NCBI GenBank assembly: GCA_009774345.1 | Contig: VSNR01000029.1 | Location: forward strand, 1-29,604 | DNA length: 29,604 nt | Direction of reading: 5' to 3' | From: Lachnospiraceae bacterium | Lineage (GTDB): Bacteria; Bacillota; Clostridia; Lachnospirales; Lachnospiraceae | Shown: in pieces, positions 7,218-15,698 of the stretch | Layout: every line of letters starts with the position of its first letter | Position numbering within the stretch: the first letter of the stretch is position 1 | The notes under the pieces: generated by a model | What the model was told of the DNA's origin: nothing | The model's input: only the letters and a program-made list of their open reading frames with translations | The model's database searches: none | Position numbers and translations under genes: made by a program

Positions 7218-8252
7218 GTGGCAGAGTTTCGGGTTGGAATGCAGATTGAAGCAGAACATATGCAGAATCTCTTTGGCAGTCATGATGCATATATCAAACA
7301 GATTGAGGAGGATTTGAATGTGGTCATCACAGACCGCAACGGAGAAGTTCGAATCAGTGGCGAGCAGGCGGCGGTAAACAAGGCGGCAAAGCTGGTGCGG
7401 GAGCTGGTGGAGCTCTCAAAGCGGGGAAACAGAATACAGGAACAGAATGTGTCCTATGCGCTTGAGTTATCTCATGAGGGAGATGAGGGGGCGCTCCTTG
7501 AGATGGATTCGGAGTGCATTTGCCACACGATTTCGGGGAAGCCCATCAAGCCAAAAACACTGGGGCAGAAGAAGTACATTGACGCGATCAAGGATAAGAT
7601 GATTGTGTTTGGACTGGGCCCGGCGGGTACAGGCAAGACGTATCTGGCAATGGCGATGGCAATCACTGCGTTTAAGAATCACGAGGTAGAGCGCATTATA
7701 CTGACGCGTCCAGCGATAGAGGCGGGAGAAAAGCTGGGATTTCTGCCGGGAGATTTGCAGAGCAAGGTGGACCCGTATCTGAGACCTTTATATGATGCGC
7801 TCTATCAGATTATGGGCGCAGACAGTTTTCAGAAAAATATGGAAAAGGGATTGATCGAGGTGGCACCGCTTGCCTACATGCGCGGGCGGACGCTTGACAA
7901 TGCCTACATTATACTGGATGAGGCACAAAATACGACGCCGGCGCAGATGAAGATGTTTTTGACCAGAATTGGATTTGGCTCGAAGGTCATTGTCACCGGC
8001 GATGCTTCACAGAAGGATTTGGCAGTCGGCACACAGTCCGGTCTGGATGTGGCGGAGAAAGTGCTTGCAAAAATCAGCGATATCGCGTTTATCAGGATGA
8101 CAAGCCGTGATGTCGTGCGCCATCCGCTTGTGCAGAAGATTGTCAAAGCCTATGAGGACTATGAGAGCAGACTTGGCAGCAGCCAGAATAAGGCTGCTCA
8201 TAAGGCGAATGAACCGCGCGCAAGAAGAGGCGGCAAGCCATTTCGGAAATAA
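7218..8252 (+). CDS. phoH: PhoH-family ATPase
   Basis: This 344-residue P-loop NTPase has an N-terminal KH-like segment (VVITDRNGEVRISGEQAAV), Walker A GPAGTGKT (residues 134-141 from this start), TRPAIEAGEKLGFLPGD, and Walker B YIILDEAQN (230-238). PhoH proteins are RNA-linked ATPases that are commonly next to ybeY. GTG 7218 is chosen because AAAGGAG (7201-7207) is well spaced upstream; the ATG at 7194, overlapping yqfD by 17 nt, has no spaced ribosome site but cannot be excluded. The C-terminus is basic (RARRGGKPFRK), suggesting contact with RNA. Confidence 0.93.
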   Translation: MAEFRVGMQIEAEHMQNLFGSHDAYIKQIEEDLNVVITDRNGEVRISGEQAAVNKAAKLVRELVELSKRGNRIQEQNVSYALELSHEGDEGALLEMDSECICHTISGKPIKPKTLGQKKYIDAIKDKMIVFGLGPAGTGKTYLAMAMAITAFKNHEVERIILTRPAIEAGEKLGFLPGDLQSKVDPYLRPLYDALYQIMGADSFQKNMEKGLIEVAPLAYMRGRTLDNAYIILDEAQNTTPAQMKMFLTRIGFGSKVIVTGDASQKDLAVGTQSGLDVAEKVLAKISDIAFIRMTSRDVVRHPLVQKIVKAYEDYESRLGSSQNKAAHKANEPRARRGGKPFRK

Positions 8253-8275
8253 ATTGCATAAAGGAATCAAGACAT

Positions 8276-9487
8276 ATGAAAAAGAAGGAAGAAACCAGCC
8301 TGCAAAAAGCGCTGACCGCCATTGGAATGCTGGCTGTAGCAATACCGTCAGTCGGCGTCGCAGCATATTTGTATGAGAAATCGTTTCGGGATATTTTTAT
8401 CCTTTTGATGATTGTCACAGCCTGTTTTGGCATGACTGTCTTTTCATTTTTCCAGTCCAGTCTCTTTGAGTCGCTTCATTACGATAACGGGGGACATTTA
8501 CTGCGTTTTGCCATTATCTTTCTGATGGGGGTGGCTGCGTCGTGTCTGCTGCCAATCCTGCCGGAAGCGGGCTGGGTGCTGCCGACGCTCGCGCTCGCGC
8601 TGACGCTGTTTTCTAATACGGTCACTGGATTAAATGCTTATGCAGGTTTCGTGAGTGTGTGTGCTTATTTTGCATCTGCGGAGATTTTGACACTGCTGTT
8701 ATATTTGCTTACAGGTGTTATTTTTGCAGTGCTTTTTGAGCGGCTGAACGATGATTACAGGACAGGGACACCGCTGGCATCGGCAATGGTTATTTATATC
8801 ATTGAGCTGGCTGCCAAAATTGTGTTTGAGAGCCATGGGACACTGAACGCAGACGTGTTCGTGATGCCGGTGATCAATGTGTTTGTCACATTTATACTGA
8901 TGCTGATGGTGCTGCGGTTTTACTGTGCAGTGGTCATTGACAAGGAAAAGGGCAAATACCTGCATATCAACGATCAGGAGTATGAGCTGCTTGCCAAGTA
9001 CAAGGAGGAGGACAGGCAGACCTACTATAATGCCATACATACAGCATATTTTGCAGAGAAGACGGCAAGACTGCTGCATATGGATGTGGATGTGGCGAAA
9101 AATGGCGGATATTATCATCGGATTATCGTGCTGGAATGCAGAAAACAGGAAAAATCACTCGAAGAAATCTGTAAGGATAATAAGTTCCCCCCGGGGGCAG
9201 TACGGCTTTTGCAGGAATACAATTACAAGTCACAGCCGATGAAAATGCGTGAGACGGTGGCAGTTTACCTTGCAGACTGTGTGGTATCCTCTATCATGTA
9301 TCTGATCGGCAAGGCGGAGGGAAAACCTGCAGATATGGACTATGGAAAGATTGCCACTGCCATCATACACAGAAAGATTGAGAGCAAAGTTTTGGACAAT
9401 AGTGACATTTCGCTGGCTGATTTGGGCGGCATTGAAAAAATATATACAGGAGAAAAATTATACTATGACTTTTTACGTGGAGAGTGA
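8276..9487 (+). CDS. Short PgpH/YqfF-like membrane protein with degenerate HD domain
   Basis: This 403-residue protein sits between phoH and ybeY, where B. subtilis has pgpH (yqfF, a c-di-AMP phosphodiesterase of about 710 residues). It has about six or seven membrane segments over residues 15-222, then a cytosolic domain matching the HD region in order. Key residues are changed: the TYHHS-type motif reads TYYNA (249-253), YYHDIGK reads YYHRIIV (279-285), and the HH motif region reads LLQEYNYKS (311-319); Asp334 in ADCVVS is retained. The large extracytoplasmic 7TMR-HDED domain is absent. It is probably not an active phosphodiesterase, and may be a c-di-AMP-related scaffold or sensor. Its end overlaps ybeY by 23 nt. 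Confidence 0.75.
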   Translation: MKKKEETSLQKALTAIGMLAVAIPSVGVAAYLYEKSFRDIFILLMIVTACFGMTVFSFFQSSLFESLHYDNGGHLLRFAIIFLMGVAASCLLPILPEAGWVLPTLALALTLFSNTVTGLNAYAGFVSVCAYFASAEILTLLLYLLTGVIFAVLFERLNDDYRTGTPLASAMVIYIIELAAKIVFESHGTLNADVFVMPVINVFVTFILMLMVLRFYCAVVIDKEKGKYLHINDQEYELLAKYKEEDRQTYYNAIHTAYFAEKTARLLHMDVDVAKNGGYYHRIIVLECRKQEKSLEEICKDNKFPPGAVRLLQEYNYKSQPMKMRETVAVYLADCVVSSIMYLIGKAEGKPADMDYGKIATAIIHRKIESKVLDNSDISLADLGGIEKIYTGEKLYYDFLRGE

Positions 9488-9968
9488 GACAGACAAAACG
9501 CTTCCTTTTGAGGCGGAGGAAGTGGCAGGCAAAGTGATTGTGGAAGCGCTGGATTTGGAGAACTGTCCTTACGAGGTGTCGGTGAATGTGCTTCTGACAG
9601 ACGATCAGGGGATTCATGCGATGAACAAACAGTATCGGGGGATTGACCGCCCGACAGATGTGTTGTCTTTCCCCAATGTAGACTATGAGAATCCATCTGA
9701 TTTTACGGGGATAGAGGATACGGCTGAGGATTATTTTGACCCTGAGAGCGGAGAATTGTGTCTTGGTGATATTGTGATTTCTGTGGATAAGGTATATGCG
9801 CAGGCGGAGGAATATGGACATACGCCAAGGCGGGAGTATGCCTTTCTGATAGCGCACAGTATGCTGCATCTCTTGGGATATGACCATATGGAGCCTGATG
9901 AGGCGGCTGTCATGGAACAGAAGCAGGAGGAAATTCTGAACAGACTTGGAATAACGAGAAATGAGTAG
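9465..9968 (+). CDS. ybeY: Endoribonuclease YbeY (rRNA maturation factor)
   Basis: This 167-residue protein starts at ATG 9465, downstream of AGGAG and inside the end of the previous gene. It has RPTDVLSFP (62-70) and the zinc-binding motif HSMLHLLGYDH with His131, His135 and His141, both diagnostic of YbeY. The enzyme acts in 16S rRNA 3'-end maturation and ribosome quality control. It is the last member of the conserved run from yqfC. Confidence 0.96.
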   Translation: MTFYVESETDKTLPFEAEEVAGKVIVEALDLENCPYEVSVNVLLTDDQGIHAMNKQYRGIDRPTDVLSFPNVDYENPSDFTGIEDTAEDYFDPESGELCLGDIVISVDKVYAQAEEYGHTPRREYAFLIAHSMLHLLGYDHMEPDEAAVMEQKQEEILNRLGITRNE

Positions 9969-9991
9969 CTTGGGCTGAGGAGAGCAGTGAA

Positions 9992-11623
9992 ATGAAGAAA
10001 AAGAAGTCTAATTTTATCGTTCAGGGCGGAATCCTAGCGATGGCGGGAATCCTTTCCAGAATCATAGGGATCGCGAGACGTTTCCCCATGCAGCACATTA
10101 TCGGGGACAAGGGAAATGGGTATTATTCTGTGGCATATGAGATTTATTCGATTATGCTGATTATATCCTGCTACAGTCTGCCGCTTGCAGTGTCAAAGGT
10201 CGTATCGTCCAAGATCAGTAAACGGCAGTACAAAAGTGCCGAGAGAGCATTTCAGTGTGCGATGTTCTTTGCGGTGGCTGCGGGCGGCGCCTCCTTTTTG
10301 ATCTGCGAGCTTTTGGGTGACTTTTTTGCGGCGGATGTGATGCAGGAGCCGATGAGCGCGCCGGCGCTCAAAGTGCTTGGCCCGGCATTGCTGCTGGTGT
10401 CGGTGATGGGCGTGTTTCGTGGATATTTTCAGGGGCTTGGCACGATGATGCCCACAGCGGTATCTCAGATACTGGAACAGATCTTTGTGTTAATTGGTAG
10501 TATTGTGGGAGCCTCTCTCCTCTATGCGCATGGGGATAAGATTGGGGCGCTGATGCACAATGCAGATTTTGCGCCTGCATACGGCGCGGCGGGTGCATCC
10601 ATCGGCCCTGTGATTGGGGCGGTGATCGGGCTGTTGTTTCTGGCCTTTGTGTTTGCGGCATACCGAAAGGGCGCCAAAAAGCGCGCGCGCGAGTCAGGCG
10701 GCAGAGCGGACAGTTATCCGCAGATTTTTGGCATGATACTGCTGACCATTTTTCCCGTGCTTTTAAGTACTACCGTCTACAATATCAGCGGGGTCATTGA
10801 TATCAAAATCTTTGGCAGTGTGATGATTGCAAAGGGATTTGAAGATGTCAAGACTGATCTGTGGGGGGTATACTCAGGAAAATATAAACTGCTGGTAAAT
10901 GTGCCCATCGCGCTTGCCAATGCCATGTGCTCATCTATCGTACCGATGCTGACGCAGCTTATGGTGCGGGAGGAATACGGGCGTGCCAAGGAAAAGATCG
11001 GACAGGCGATGCGCTTTACAATGATTGTCGCAATTCCTAGTGCGGTGGGACTTGCAGTGCTTGCCAGACCCATTGTCTCGCTGCTGTTTAAGGGAGAGGT
11101 CGATCTGGCAGTCAGTATGCTCCATACCGGCTCTGTATCTGTCATCTTTTATACGATGTCAACACTGACAAACGGGGTGCTCCAAGGCATTAATAAAATG
11201 AAAGTTCCCGTGTGCAATGCAGCGATTTCTCTTGTGATTCATATAGCGCTGCTGTATGCGATGCTTGAGATGAATATGGGCATCAATGCGGTGGTGTACG
11301 CATATATTTTATTCGCGGTGGTAGTATGCGTGCTGAATGCAGTGGCAATCCGCAAATATATGCGGTATAAGCAGGAGGTTGCGCGCACCTTTATCATTCC
11401 GGCGATTGCATCGGGAGTGATGGGCATTGTGATCGGGCTGTTAAATCTTGCGCTCTCCAAAGCGGCGGGCAATGCGGTGACAGTATTTGCCGGCATCAGT
11501 GTCGGCGCTGTCGTATATTTTGTCGTCCTGATATTGCTAAAGGGCATCAATGAGCGTGACATGCGGAGTATGCCGGGCGGCAGAACGATGATTATGATCG
11601 CAAAGAAACTGCGGTTGATTTAA
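9992..11623 (+). CDS. MurJ/SpoVB-type polysaccharide flippase
   Basis: This 543-residue integral membrane protein has about 14 membrane segments. It starts at an ATG after GAGGAG. The N-terminal signature (LSRIIGIARRFPMQHIIG, then YSVAYEIYSI) and internal RGYFQGLGTMMPTAVSQILEQ are typical of the MOP-superfamily group that includes B. subtilis YtgP (MurJ, about 544 residues), SpoVB and related proteins. Members flip lipid-linked sugar precursors such as lipid II. Length favours the YtgP/MurJ branch, but paralogues are common in Clostridia, so I give no symbol. It follows ybeY by 23 nt and may share its transcript. Confidence 0.88.
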   Translation: MKKKKSNFIVQGGILAMAGILSRIIGIARRFPMQHIIGDKGNGYYSVAYEIYSIMLIISCYSLPLAVSKVVSSKISKRQYKSAERAFQCAMFFAVAAGGASFLICELLGDFFAADVMQEPMSAPALKVLGPALLLVSVMGVFRGYFQGLGTMMPTAVSQILEQIFVLIGSIVGASLLYAHGDKIGALMHNADFAPAYGAAGASIGPVIGAVIGLLFLAFVFAAYRKGAKKRARESGGRADSYPQIFGMILLTIFPVLLSTTVYNISGVIDIKIFGSVMIAKGFEDVKTDLWGVYSGKYKLLVNVPIALANAMCSSIVPMLTQLMVREEYGRAKEKIGQAMRFTMIVAIPSAVGLAVLARPIVSLLFKGEVDLAVSMLHTGSVSVIFYTMSTLTNGVLQGINKMKVPVCNAAISLVIHIALLYAMLEMNMGINAVVYAYILFAVVVCVLNAVAIRKYMRYKQEVARTFIIPAIASGVMGIVIGLLNLALSKAAGNAVTVFAGISVGAVVYFVVLILLKGINERDMRSMPGGRTMIMIAKKLRLI

Positions 11624-11633
11624 ACATCCGTGT

Positions 11634-11663
11634 GCATAAAATAATAAAAATAAGCTGATACTA
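11634..11663 (+). promoter_or_regulatory. Candidate forespore (sigma-G-type) promoter
   Basis: GCATA (11634-11638), an 18-nt spacer and GATACTA (11657-11663) closely match the sigma-G pattern (GNATR, 18 nt, CATNNTA), with one mismatch at the first -10 base. The start codon of the BofC-like gene is 45 nt downstream. B. subtilis bofC is itself expressed in the forespore under sigma-G. Confidence 0.5.
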
Positions 11664-11707
11664 TATCAAAGACGCCAAAGTGTTCAAGTTTCACGAGGAG
11701 GCTGATG

Positions 11708-12337
11708 ATGGAAAAGAGATATAAGATTGGCTTATTTTTTGTATTAGTGTTGATTTCGGTATTGGTGGTCGTATTGATGTGGAAACGGCATACGATGGAT
11801 GGTTTCCCAAAGGAGGAGCATTTGGTGACGGATGAAACAGAGGATTCAGCGCCCAAAACGGCGGAGGAGCTATACCAAGTACAGAAAATGAATATCCTGA
11901 CGACGTGTGACACCGTATGTATCTATGAAAATATTGATAAAAAAGACGGTTCGGTGTCAATGGAAGAGGAGGCGCTACCGGTAAAATATATTGGTCTGAA
12001 TCGTGAGGAGCTTGAGACAATGCTTGCGCAGGACAGTTTGGCACCCACGCTCGAAGAGAAACAAAAAGGGTTTAAATCCCAGCATTTGGAGCTTTTTTCA
12101 GCGGATAAGATCAAGGTGCTCAGGATTTATGACACGGCGCAGGGAGCGACTGGATTTTATATCATGGAGGTAAACGGTGAGATTTGTGTGTATGAGCACG
12201 ACAAGGAAACCCTTTATTTCAAGACTGGACTGCACGCGGAGAGCCTTCCGGCAGAGGTGCGGCATGAACTCAGGGAGGGGAAATTTATGGACAGCGAACT
12301 GCAAGTTTATCATTTTATAGAGTCGTACAGCAGTTGA
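11708..12337 (+). CDS. BofC C-terminal-domain protein (sporulation)
   Basis: This 209-residue protein has an N-terminal membrane anchor or signal (residues 6-24) with a short cytoplasmic start. The last 65 residues (YIMEVNGEICVYEHDKETLY, then LPAEVRHELREGKF and ELQVYHFIESYSS) follow the BofC C-terminal domain pattern. In B. subtilis, BofC is a forespore protein acting in the intercompartmental signal that controls sigma-K. ATG 11708 is chosen over ATG 11705 because the GAGGAGG site is better spaced. The 84-nt gap before it holds a sigma-G-like promoter, which supports a forespore role. Confidence 0.75.
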   Translation: MEKRYKIGLFFVLVLISVLVVVLMWKRHTMDGFPKEEHLVTDETEDSAPKTAEELYQVQKMNILTTCDTVCIYENIDKKDGSVSMEEEALPVKYIGLNREELETMLAQDSLAPTLEEKQKGFKSQHLELFSADKIKVLRIYDTAQGATGFYIMEVNGEICVYEHDKETLYFKTGLHAESLPAEVRHELREGKFMDSELQVYHFIESYSS

Positions 12338-12359
12338 GCATGAGAGTTGAGGAGGAGTT

Positions 12360-13607
12360 ATGGCAAAAAAGGTTATTGTGGCTGGCGGCGGGGCATCTGG
12401 TCTTGCGGCGGCAGTCACTGCGGCAGAAAACGGCGCCAAAGTCACAGTGCTGGAACACAAAGACAGAGTGGGCAAAAAGATCTTAATGACTGGCAACGGC
12501 AAGTGTAATCTCACCAATATGTCCGATGTGCAGGGCAAGTATTACAGCAGTGACAAGGCGTCGCTTGAACGGATTTATGATACGCTTGAACGGTTTGATG
12601 CAGCAAAGACAAGAGAATTTTTCCGAAAGCTTGGATTATATACAAAGGAAAAACGGGATGGCGGGGTCTATCCGGTGTCGGAGCAGGCATCTATCGTGCT
12701 GGATGTGCTGCGAAGTGCCTGTGACAGGCTTGGCGTGACAGTACGGACAGGCTGTGAGCTTACGGATGTCATGCCTGTGAAAAACGGCGGCAGGGTGCGT
12801 GTGAAATCCCCTGATAAGGATGCCGAGGAGCTTGCATATGACAGGCTGATTCTGGCGACAGGAGGGAAAGCGGCGCCAGTTTCGGGGTCAGACGGTTCTG
12901 GGTATGCGCTTGCAAAGCGTCTGGGACACCGTATTATAGAGCCGCTTCCGGCGCTGGTGCAGCTTCGGTGTGAGGGCGGGTTTTTTAAGGCACTATCAGG
13001 TGTGAGGGCGCAGGGGATGGTGCGGCTTGTGATTGACGGCAAAGAGGCGGCGGCTGAGGCAGGCGAGCTGCAATTGACGGATTACGGTATTTCAGGGATT
13101 CCCGTCTTTCAACTGAGCAGGCTGGCGTCGAGGGCACTCTATGAAGGAAAGCATTGCGAGGCGTCGATGGACTTTATTTCCTATATTTGGAATGCAGGAC
13201 TTGTGCGTACAGAACTTATGTGTACAGAATGCTTTTTGGATAAGACCGTGGAGGAATATCTGTCAGGAATGGTACATAAAAAGATTGCGGCAGTTGTCTG
13301 CAAACGAAATGGGATTGCACCGGGTGGGACAGTGGGACAGGCAGGGGAGGAAAAAGTCTGGCGCTGTGTCAGAATGCTTTCGGATTTCAGCGTGCGCGTC
13401 ACTGCGGCAAAGTCGTTTGACAGTGCACAGGTGTGCTGCGGTGGTGTGCCGCTGCATGAGGTTGATGAAAATTTTCTGTCGCGAAAGTGTCCTAATCTAT
13501 ATATTATTGGGGAACTTTTGGACTGTGACGGCATCTGCGGCGGTTTTAACCTGCAATGGGCGTGGGCGACCGGGCATATTGCAGGAAAAGCAGCAGCGCA
13601 GGGGTAA
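12360..13607 (+). CDS. BaiN/YhiN-type FAD-binding oxidoreductase (HI0933 family)
   Basis: This 415-residue flavoprotein starts after a strong GAGGAGGAG site. It has the dinucleotide-binding loop VAGGGASGLAAAV (residues 7-19), the family motif GKKILMTGNGKCNLTN, LILATGGKAAP, and a C-terminal GICGGFNLQWAWATG that closes the FAD site. HI0933-like proteins are widespread flavoproteins; one member (BaiN) has been linked to bile-acid reduction, but the general substrate is unknown. It is followed after 17 nt by a second FAD protein, suggesting an operon. Confidence 0.88.
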   Translation: MAKKVIVAGGGASGLAAAVTAAENGAKVTVLEHKDRVGKKILMTGNGKCNLTNMSDVQGKYYSSDKASLERIYDTLERFDAAKTREFFRKLGLYTKEKRDGGVYPVSEQASIVLDVLRSACDRLGVTVRTGCELTDVMPVKNGGRVRVKSPDKDAEELAYDRLILATGGKAAPVSGSDGSGYALAKRLGHRIIEPLPALVQLRCEGGFFKALSGVRAQGMVRLVIDGKEAAAEAGELQLTDYGISGIPVFQLSRLASRALYEGKHCEASMDFISYIWNAGLVRTELMCTECFLDKTVEEYLSGMVHKKIAAVVCKRNGIAPGGTVGQAGEEKVWRCVRMLSDFSVRVTAAKSFDSAQVCCGGVPLHEVDENFLSRKCPNLYIIGELLDCDGICGGFNLQWAWATGHIAGKAAAQG

Positions 13608-13624
13608 AAGGAAGAATAAGAAAT

Positions 13625-15316
13625 ATGGTAATTATAAGTTCACTTAAAATTCAACTTAAACTCAGCTTAAAAAGCAGCCTAAGCGAAACTAAAGCTGCGG
13701 ACAGGCTGTCATTGCAGGACATACTGGACAGCAAGGAGGCTCTCACGAAAATAGCTGCAAAGATACTTGGCATCAAACCGGCAGAGATCGCATCGCTTGA
13801 GATCCTAAAGCATTCCATAGATGCCAGAAAGAAACCGCAGCTTTTTCAGGTATATACCGTCGGAATTACTTTAACCAATCCTCAATCCGAAGAAAGGGTC
13901 GTAAAGCGCTGCAAAAACAAACAGGTGACTATTTACACACCGCATCCCTATCTATTTCCATCAGCAGTCAGTGCAGAACTGCCCAAGGCAAAGCTGCCTT
14001 ATCGCCCTGTCGTGATCGGCACAGGGCCTGCGGGGCTGTTCTGCGGATATATGCTGGCAAAACATGGCTATCAGCCCATTTTGCTGGAGCGCGGTTTTGA
14101 TGTGGACACCCGCACAAAGGATGTGGAGGCATACTGGAACGGCGGCAGGCTCAACCCTGAATCCAATGTTCAGTTTGGCGAGGGCGGCGCAGGCACCTTT
14201 TCCGATGGAAAGCTCAATACACTTGTGAAAGACCCGTATGGCAGAAACAAAGAAGTGCTTCGGATATTTGTGGAATTTGGCGCACCAGAGCACATTTTAT
14301 ATGAAAGCAAACCGCATATCGGTACAGATCTGTTGAAGAAAGTCGTCGTCCGAATGCGCCATTTTATCATAGAAAACGGCGGTGAAGTACGCTTTGGGGC
14401 AAAAGTGACAGGATTTTTGGTAAATGAAGGCGCGCTGTGCGGGGTTGAAGTGAATCACAATGAACAGCTTGAGACAACAAGGGCAGTGCTGGCAATCGGA
14501 CACAGTGCCAGAGATACATTTACATATCTCAATGAGATACAGGTGCCGATGGAAGCGAAAGCGTTCGCAGTTGGCATGCGGGTGGAGCACCCACAGCACA
14601 GAATCAATGTATGTATGTATGGGGAGGAGTTAGGCAGCTGCCTGCCAGCGGCGCCGTACAAACTGACAGCCAAGACCAGCACCGGGCGCGGCGTATATTC
14701 CTTCTGCATGTGCCCGGGCGGTTTTGTCGTCGATGCATCGAGCGAGCCGGGGCAGATCGCAGTGAATGGCATGAGTTACGCGGACAGGGGCGGCAGCCAC
14801 GCCAACAGCGCCATCATAGTACAGGTAACGCCAGCAGATTTTGAGACAGAGGGAGCGCTTGCCGGGGTGGAATTTCAGAGAACACTTGAAAAAATGGCAT
14901 ACCAGCTTGGAAAAGGTCATATTCCTGTGCAGTACTATGGCGATTATGTCAGAAACAGACCGTCAGAACCTCAGACAGACCACGAAAAGCCTTGTATCAA
15001 GGGCACTTATGAGCTGACGAACCTGAGAGGACTGCTGCCGTCTGCCTGTGAGACTGCATTTCTGGAAGGAATGGAGCAGTTTGACAGAATCATCCCCGGC
15101 TTTGCGGCGGAGGACGCAATTTTGTCAGGAATTGAGAGCAGGACTTCATCCCCTGTGCGGATACACAGAGACGATACACTGCAAAGCCCTGCAATCAAAG
15201 GATTATATCCCTGTGGTGAGGGCGCTGGATACGCGGGCGGCATCACTTCTGCGGCGATGGATGGAATCCTGATCGCAGAAGCGATCGCTACTGTTCACAA
15301 ATCAGGAATGCGCTGA
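13625..15316 (+). CDS. FAD-dependent dehydrogenase (COG2509-like), C-terminus rewritten by a mobile element
   Basis: This 563-residue flavoprotein starts at ATG 13625, 9 nt after AAGGAAG. Residues 1-110 form the N-terminal domain typical of COG2509 (ILGIKPAEIASLEILKHSIDAR). Then come the FAD loop VIGTGPAGLFCGYMLA, FGEGGAGTFSDGKLNT, and the C-terminal GEGAGYAGGITSAAMDG. The last eight residues (TVHKSGMR) and the stop are encoded almost entirely by the short mobile element at 15287-15422. After removal of the element and one target repeat, the frame would run on to QEFRPFKKMLDL and a TGA at 15470-15472, giving 567 residues. The catalytic core is intact, so the enzyme may still work. The substrate is unknown. 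Confidence 0.88.
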   Translation: MVIISSLKIQLKLSLKSSLSETKAADRLSLQDILDSKEALTKIAAKILGIKPAEIASLEILKHSIDARKKPQLFQVYTVGITLTNPQSEERVVKRCKNKQVTIYTPHPYLFPSAVSAELPKAKLPYRPVVIGTGPAGLFCGYMLAKHGYQPILLERGFDVDTRTKDVEAYWNGGRLNPESNVQFGEGGAGTFSDGKLNTLVKDPYGRNKEVLRIFVEFGAPEHILYESKPHIGTDLLKKVVVRMRHFIIENGGEVRFGAKVTGFLVNEGALCGVEVNHNEQLETTRAVLAIGHSARDTFTYLNEIQVPMEAKAFAVGMRVEHPQHRINVCMYGEELGSCLPAAPYKLTAKTSTGRGVYSFCMCPGGFVVDASSEPGQIAVNGMSYADRGGSHANSAIIVQVTPADFETEGALAGVEFQRTLEKMAYQLGKGHIPVQYYGDYVRNRPSEPQTDHEKPCIKGTYELTNLRGLLPSACETAFLEGMEQFDRIIPGFAAEDAILSGIESRTSSPVRIHRDDTLQSPAIKGLYPCGEGAGYAGGITSAAMDGILIAEAIATVHKSGMR

Positions 15317-15422
15317 ACTGCGCATTCCGTGAAAAAACGTATAGCTTGAAAAGCAAAAATCCATTTGCGAAGCAAATTTTGCATGGATTTTTGCCTGTTA
15401 CTGGAACGGAGTGAACAGTAAT
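15287..15422. mobile_element. MITE-like element, copy A (136 bp), with 8-bp target repeats
   Basis: The ends GCTACTGTTCAC and GTGAACAGTAAT are terminal inverted repeats (10 bp perfect plus near-matches). Perfect direct repeats AAGCGATC flank it at 15279-15286 and 15423-15430. Inside are three hairpins: GGAATGCGC/GCGCATTCC (15305-15313 and 15320-15328); a nested one with outer arms AAAAATCCAT/ATGGATTTTT (15355-15364 and 15383-15392) around ATTTGC-gaa-GCAAAT; and TTACTG/CAGTAA near the right end. It codes for nothing and so would need a transposase in trans. Boundaries are set by comparison with copy B at 19041-19173; the flanks here happen to share 11 bp, so the exact junction could shift by up to 3 bp. 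Confidence 0.85.
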
Positions 15423-15501
15423 AAGCGATCGCTCAGGAGTTTCGTCCATTCAAAAAAATGCTGGACTTATGACCAGAATGGACTTAAAATGAAAAGGATT
15501 A

Positions 15502-15659
15502 GGAATTGTAGGAAAATAAGTGATGCAGATTGCGCAGGATATTTCTTCGAGGATGTATGACAAAAAACGTAGGCGTAGCGGGCTACGGTGAGGCTTTTTG
15601 ACATGCATAATCGGAGAAATAGACAAGTCAAGATGCGTCAGTTATTTTTCTACAGTTCC
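15502..15659. repeat. Long imperfect inverted repeat (65-nt arms) upstream of proB
   Basis: The arm 15502-15566 and the reverse complement of 15595-15659 align without gaps over 65 positions with about 48 identities; several differences are G-U compatible. The outer ends read GGAATTGTAG and CTACAGTTCC. The 28-nt centre contains its own small hairpin (CGTAG...CTACG). No clear target duplication is seen. It could be another non-autonomous element or a long structured RNA. It ends 25 nt before the proB ribosome site. No T-box consensus is visible. Confidence 0.75.
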
Positions 15660-15698
15660 GATGGCAGATCGAAATAAAATACACGGAGGCAGAATACA

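Noticed and set aside
13556..13624. Upstream start of the COG2509-like gene overlapping the previous gene
   Set aside because: It has no ribosome site, while ATG 13625 has AAGGAAG at 9 nt and matches the family start.
15598..15626. TTGACA as a proB promoter
   Set aside because: No acceptable -10 box at 16-18 nt; the hexamer is part of the long inverted repeat arm.
15502..15698. T-box or other amino-acid riboswitch before proB
   Set aside because: No T-box consensus or specifier-loop pattern is visible; the structure is one long dyad instead.
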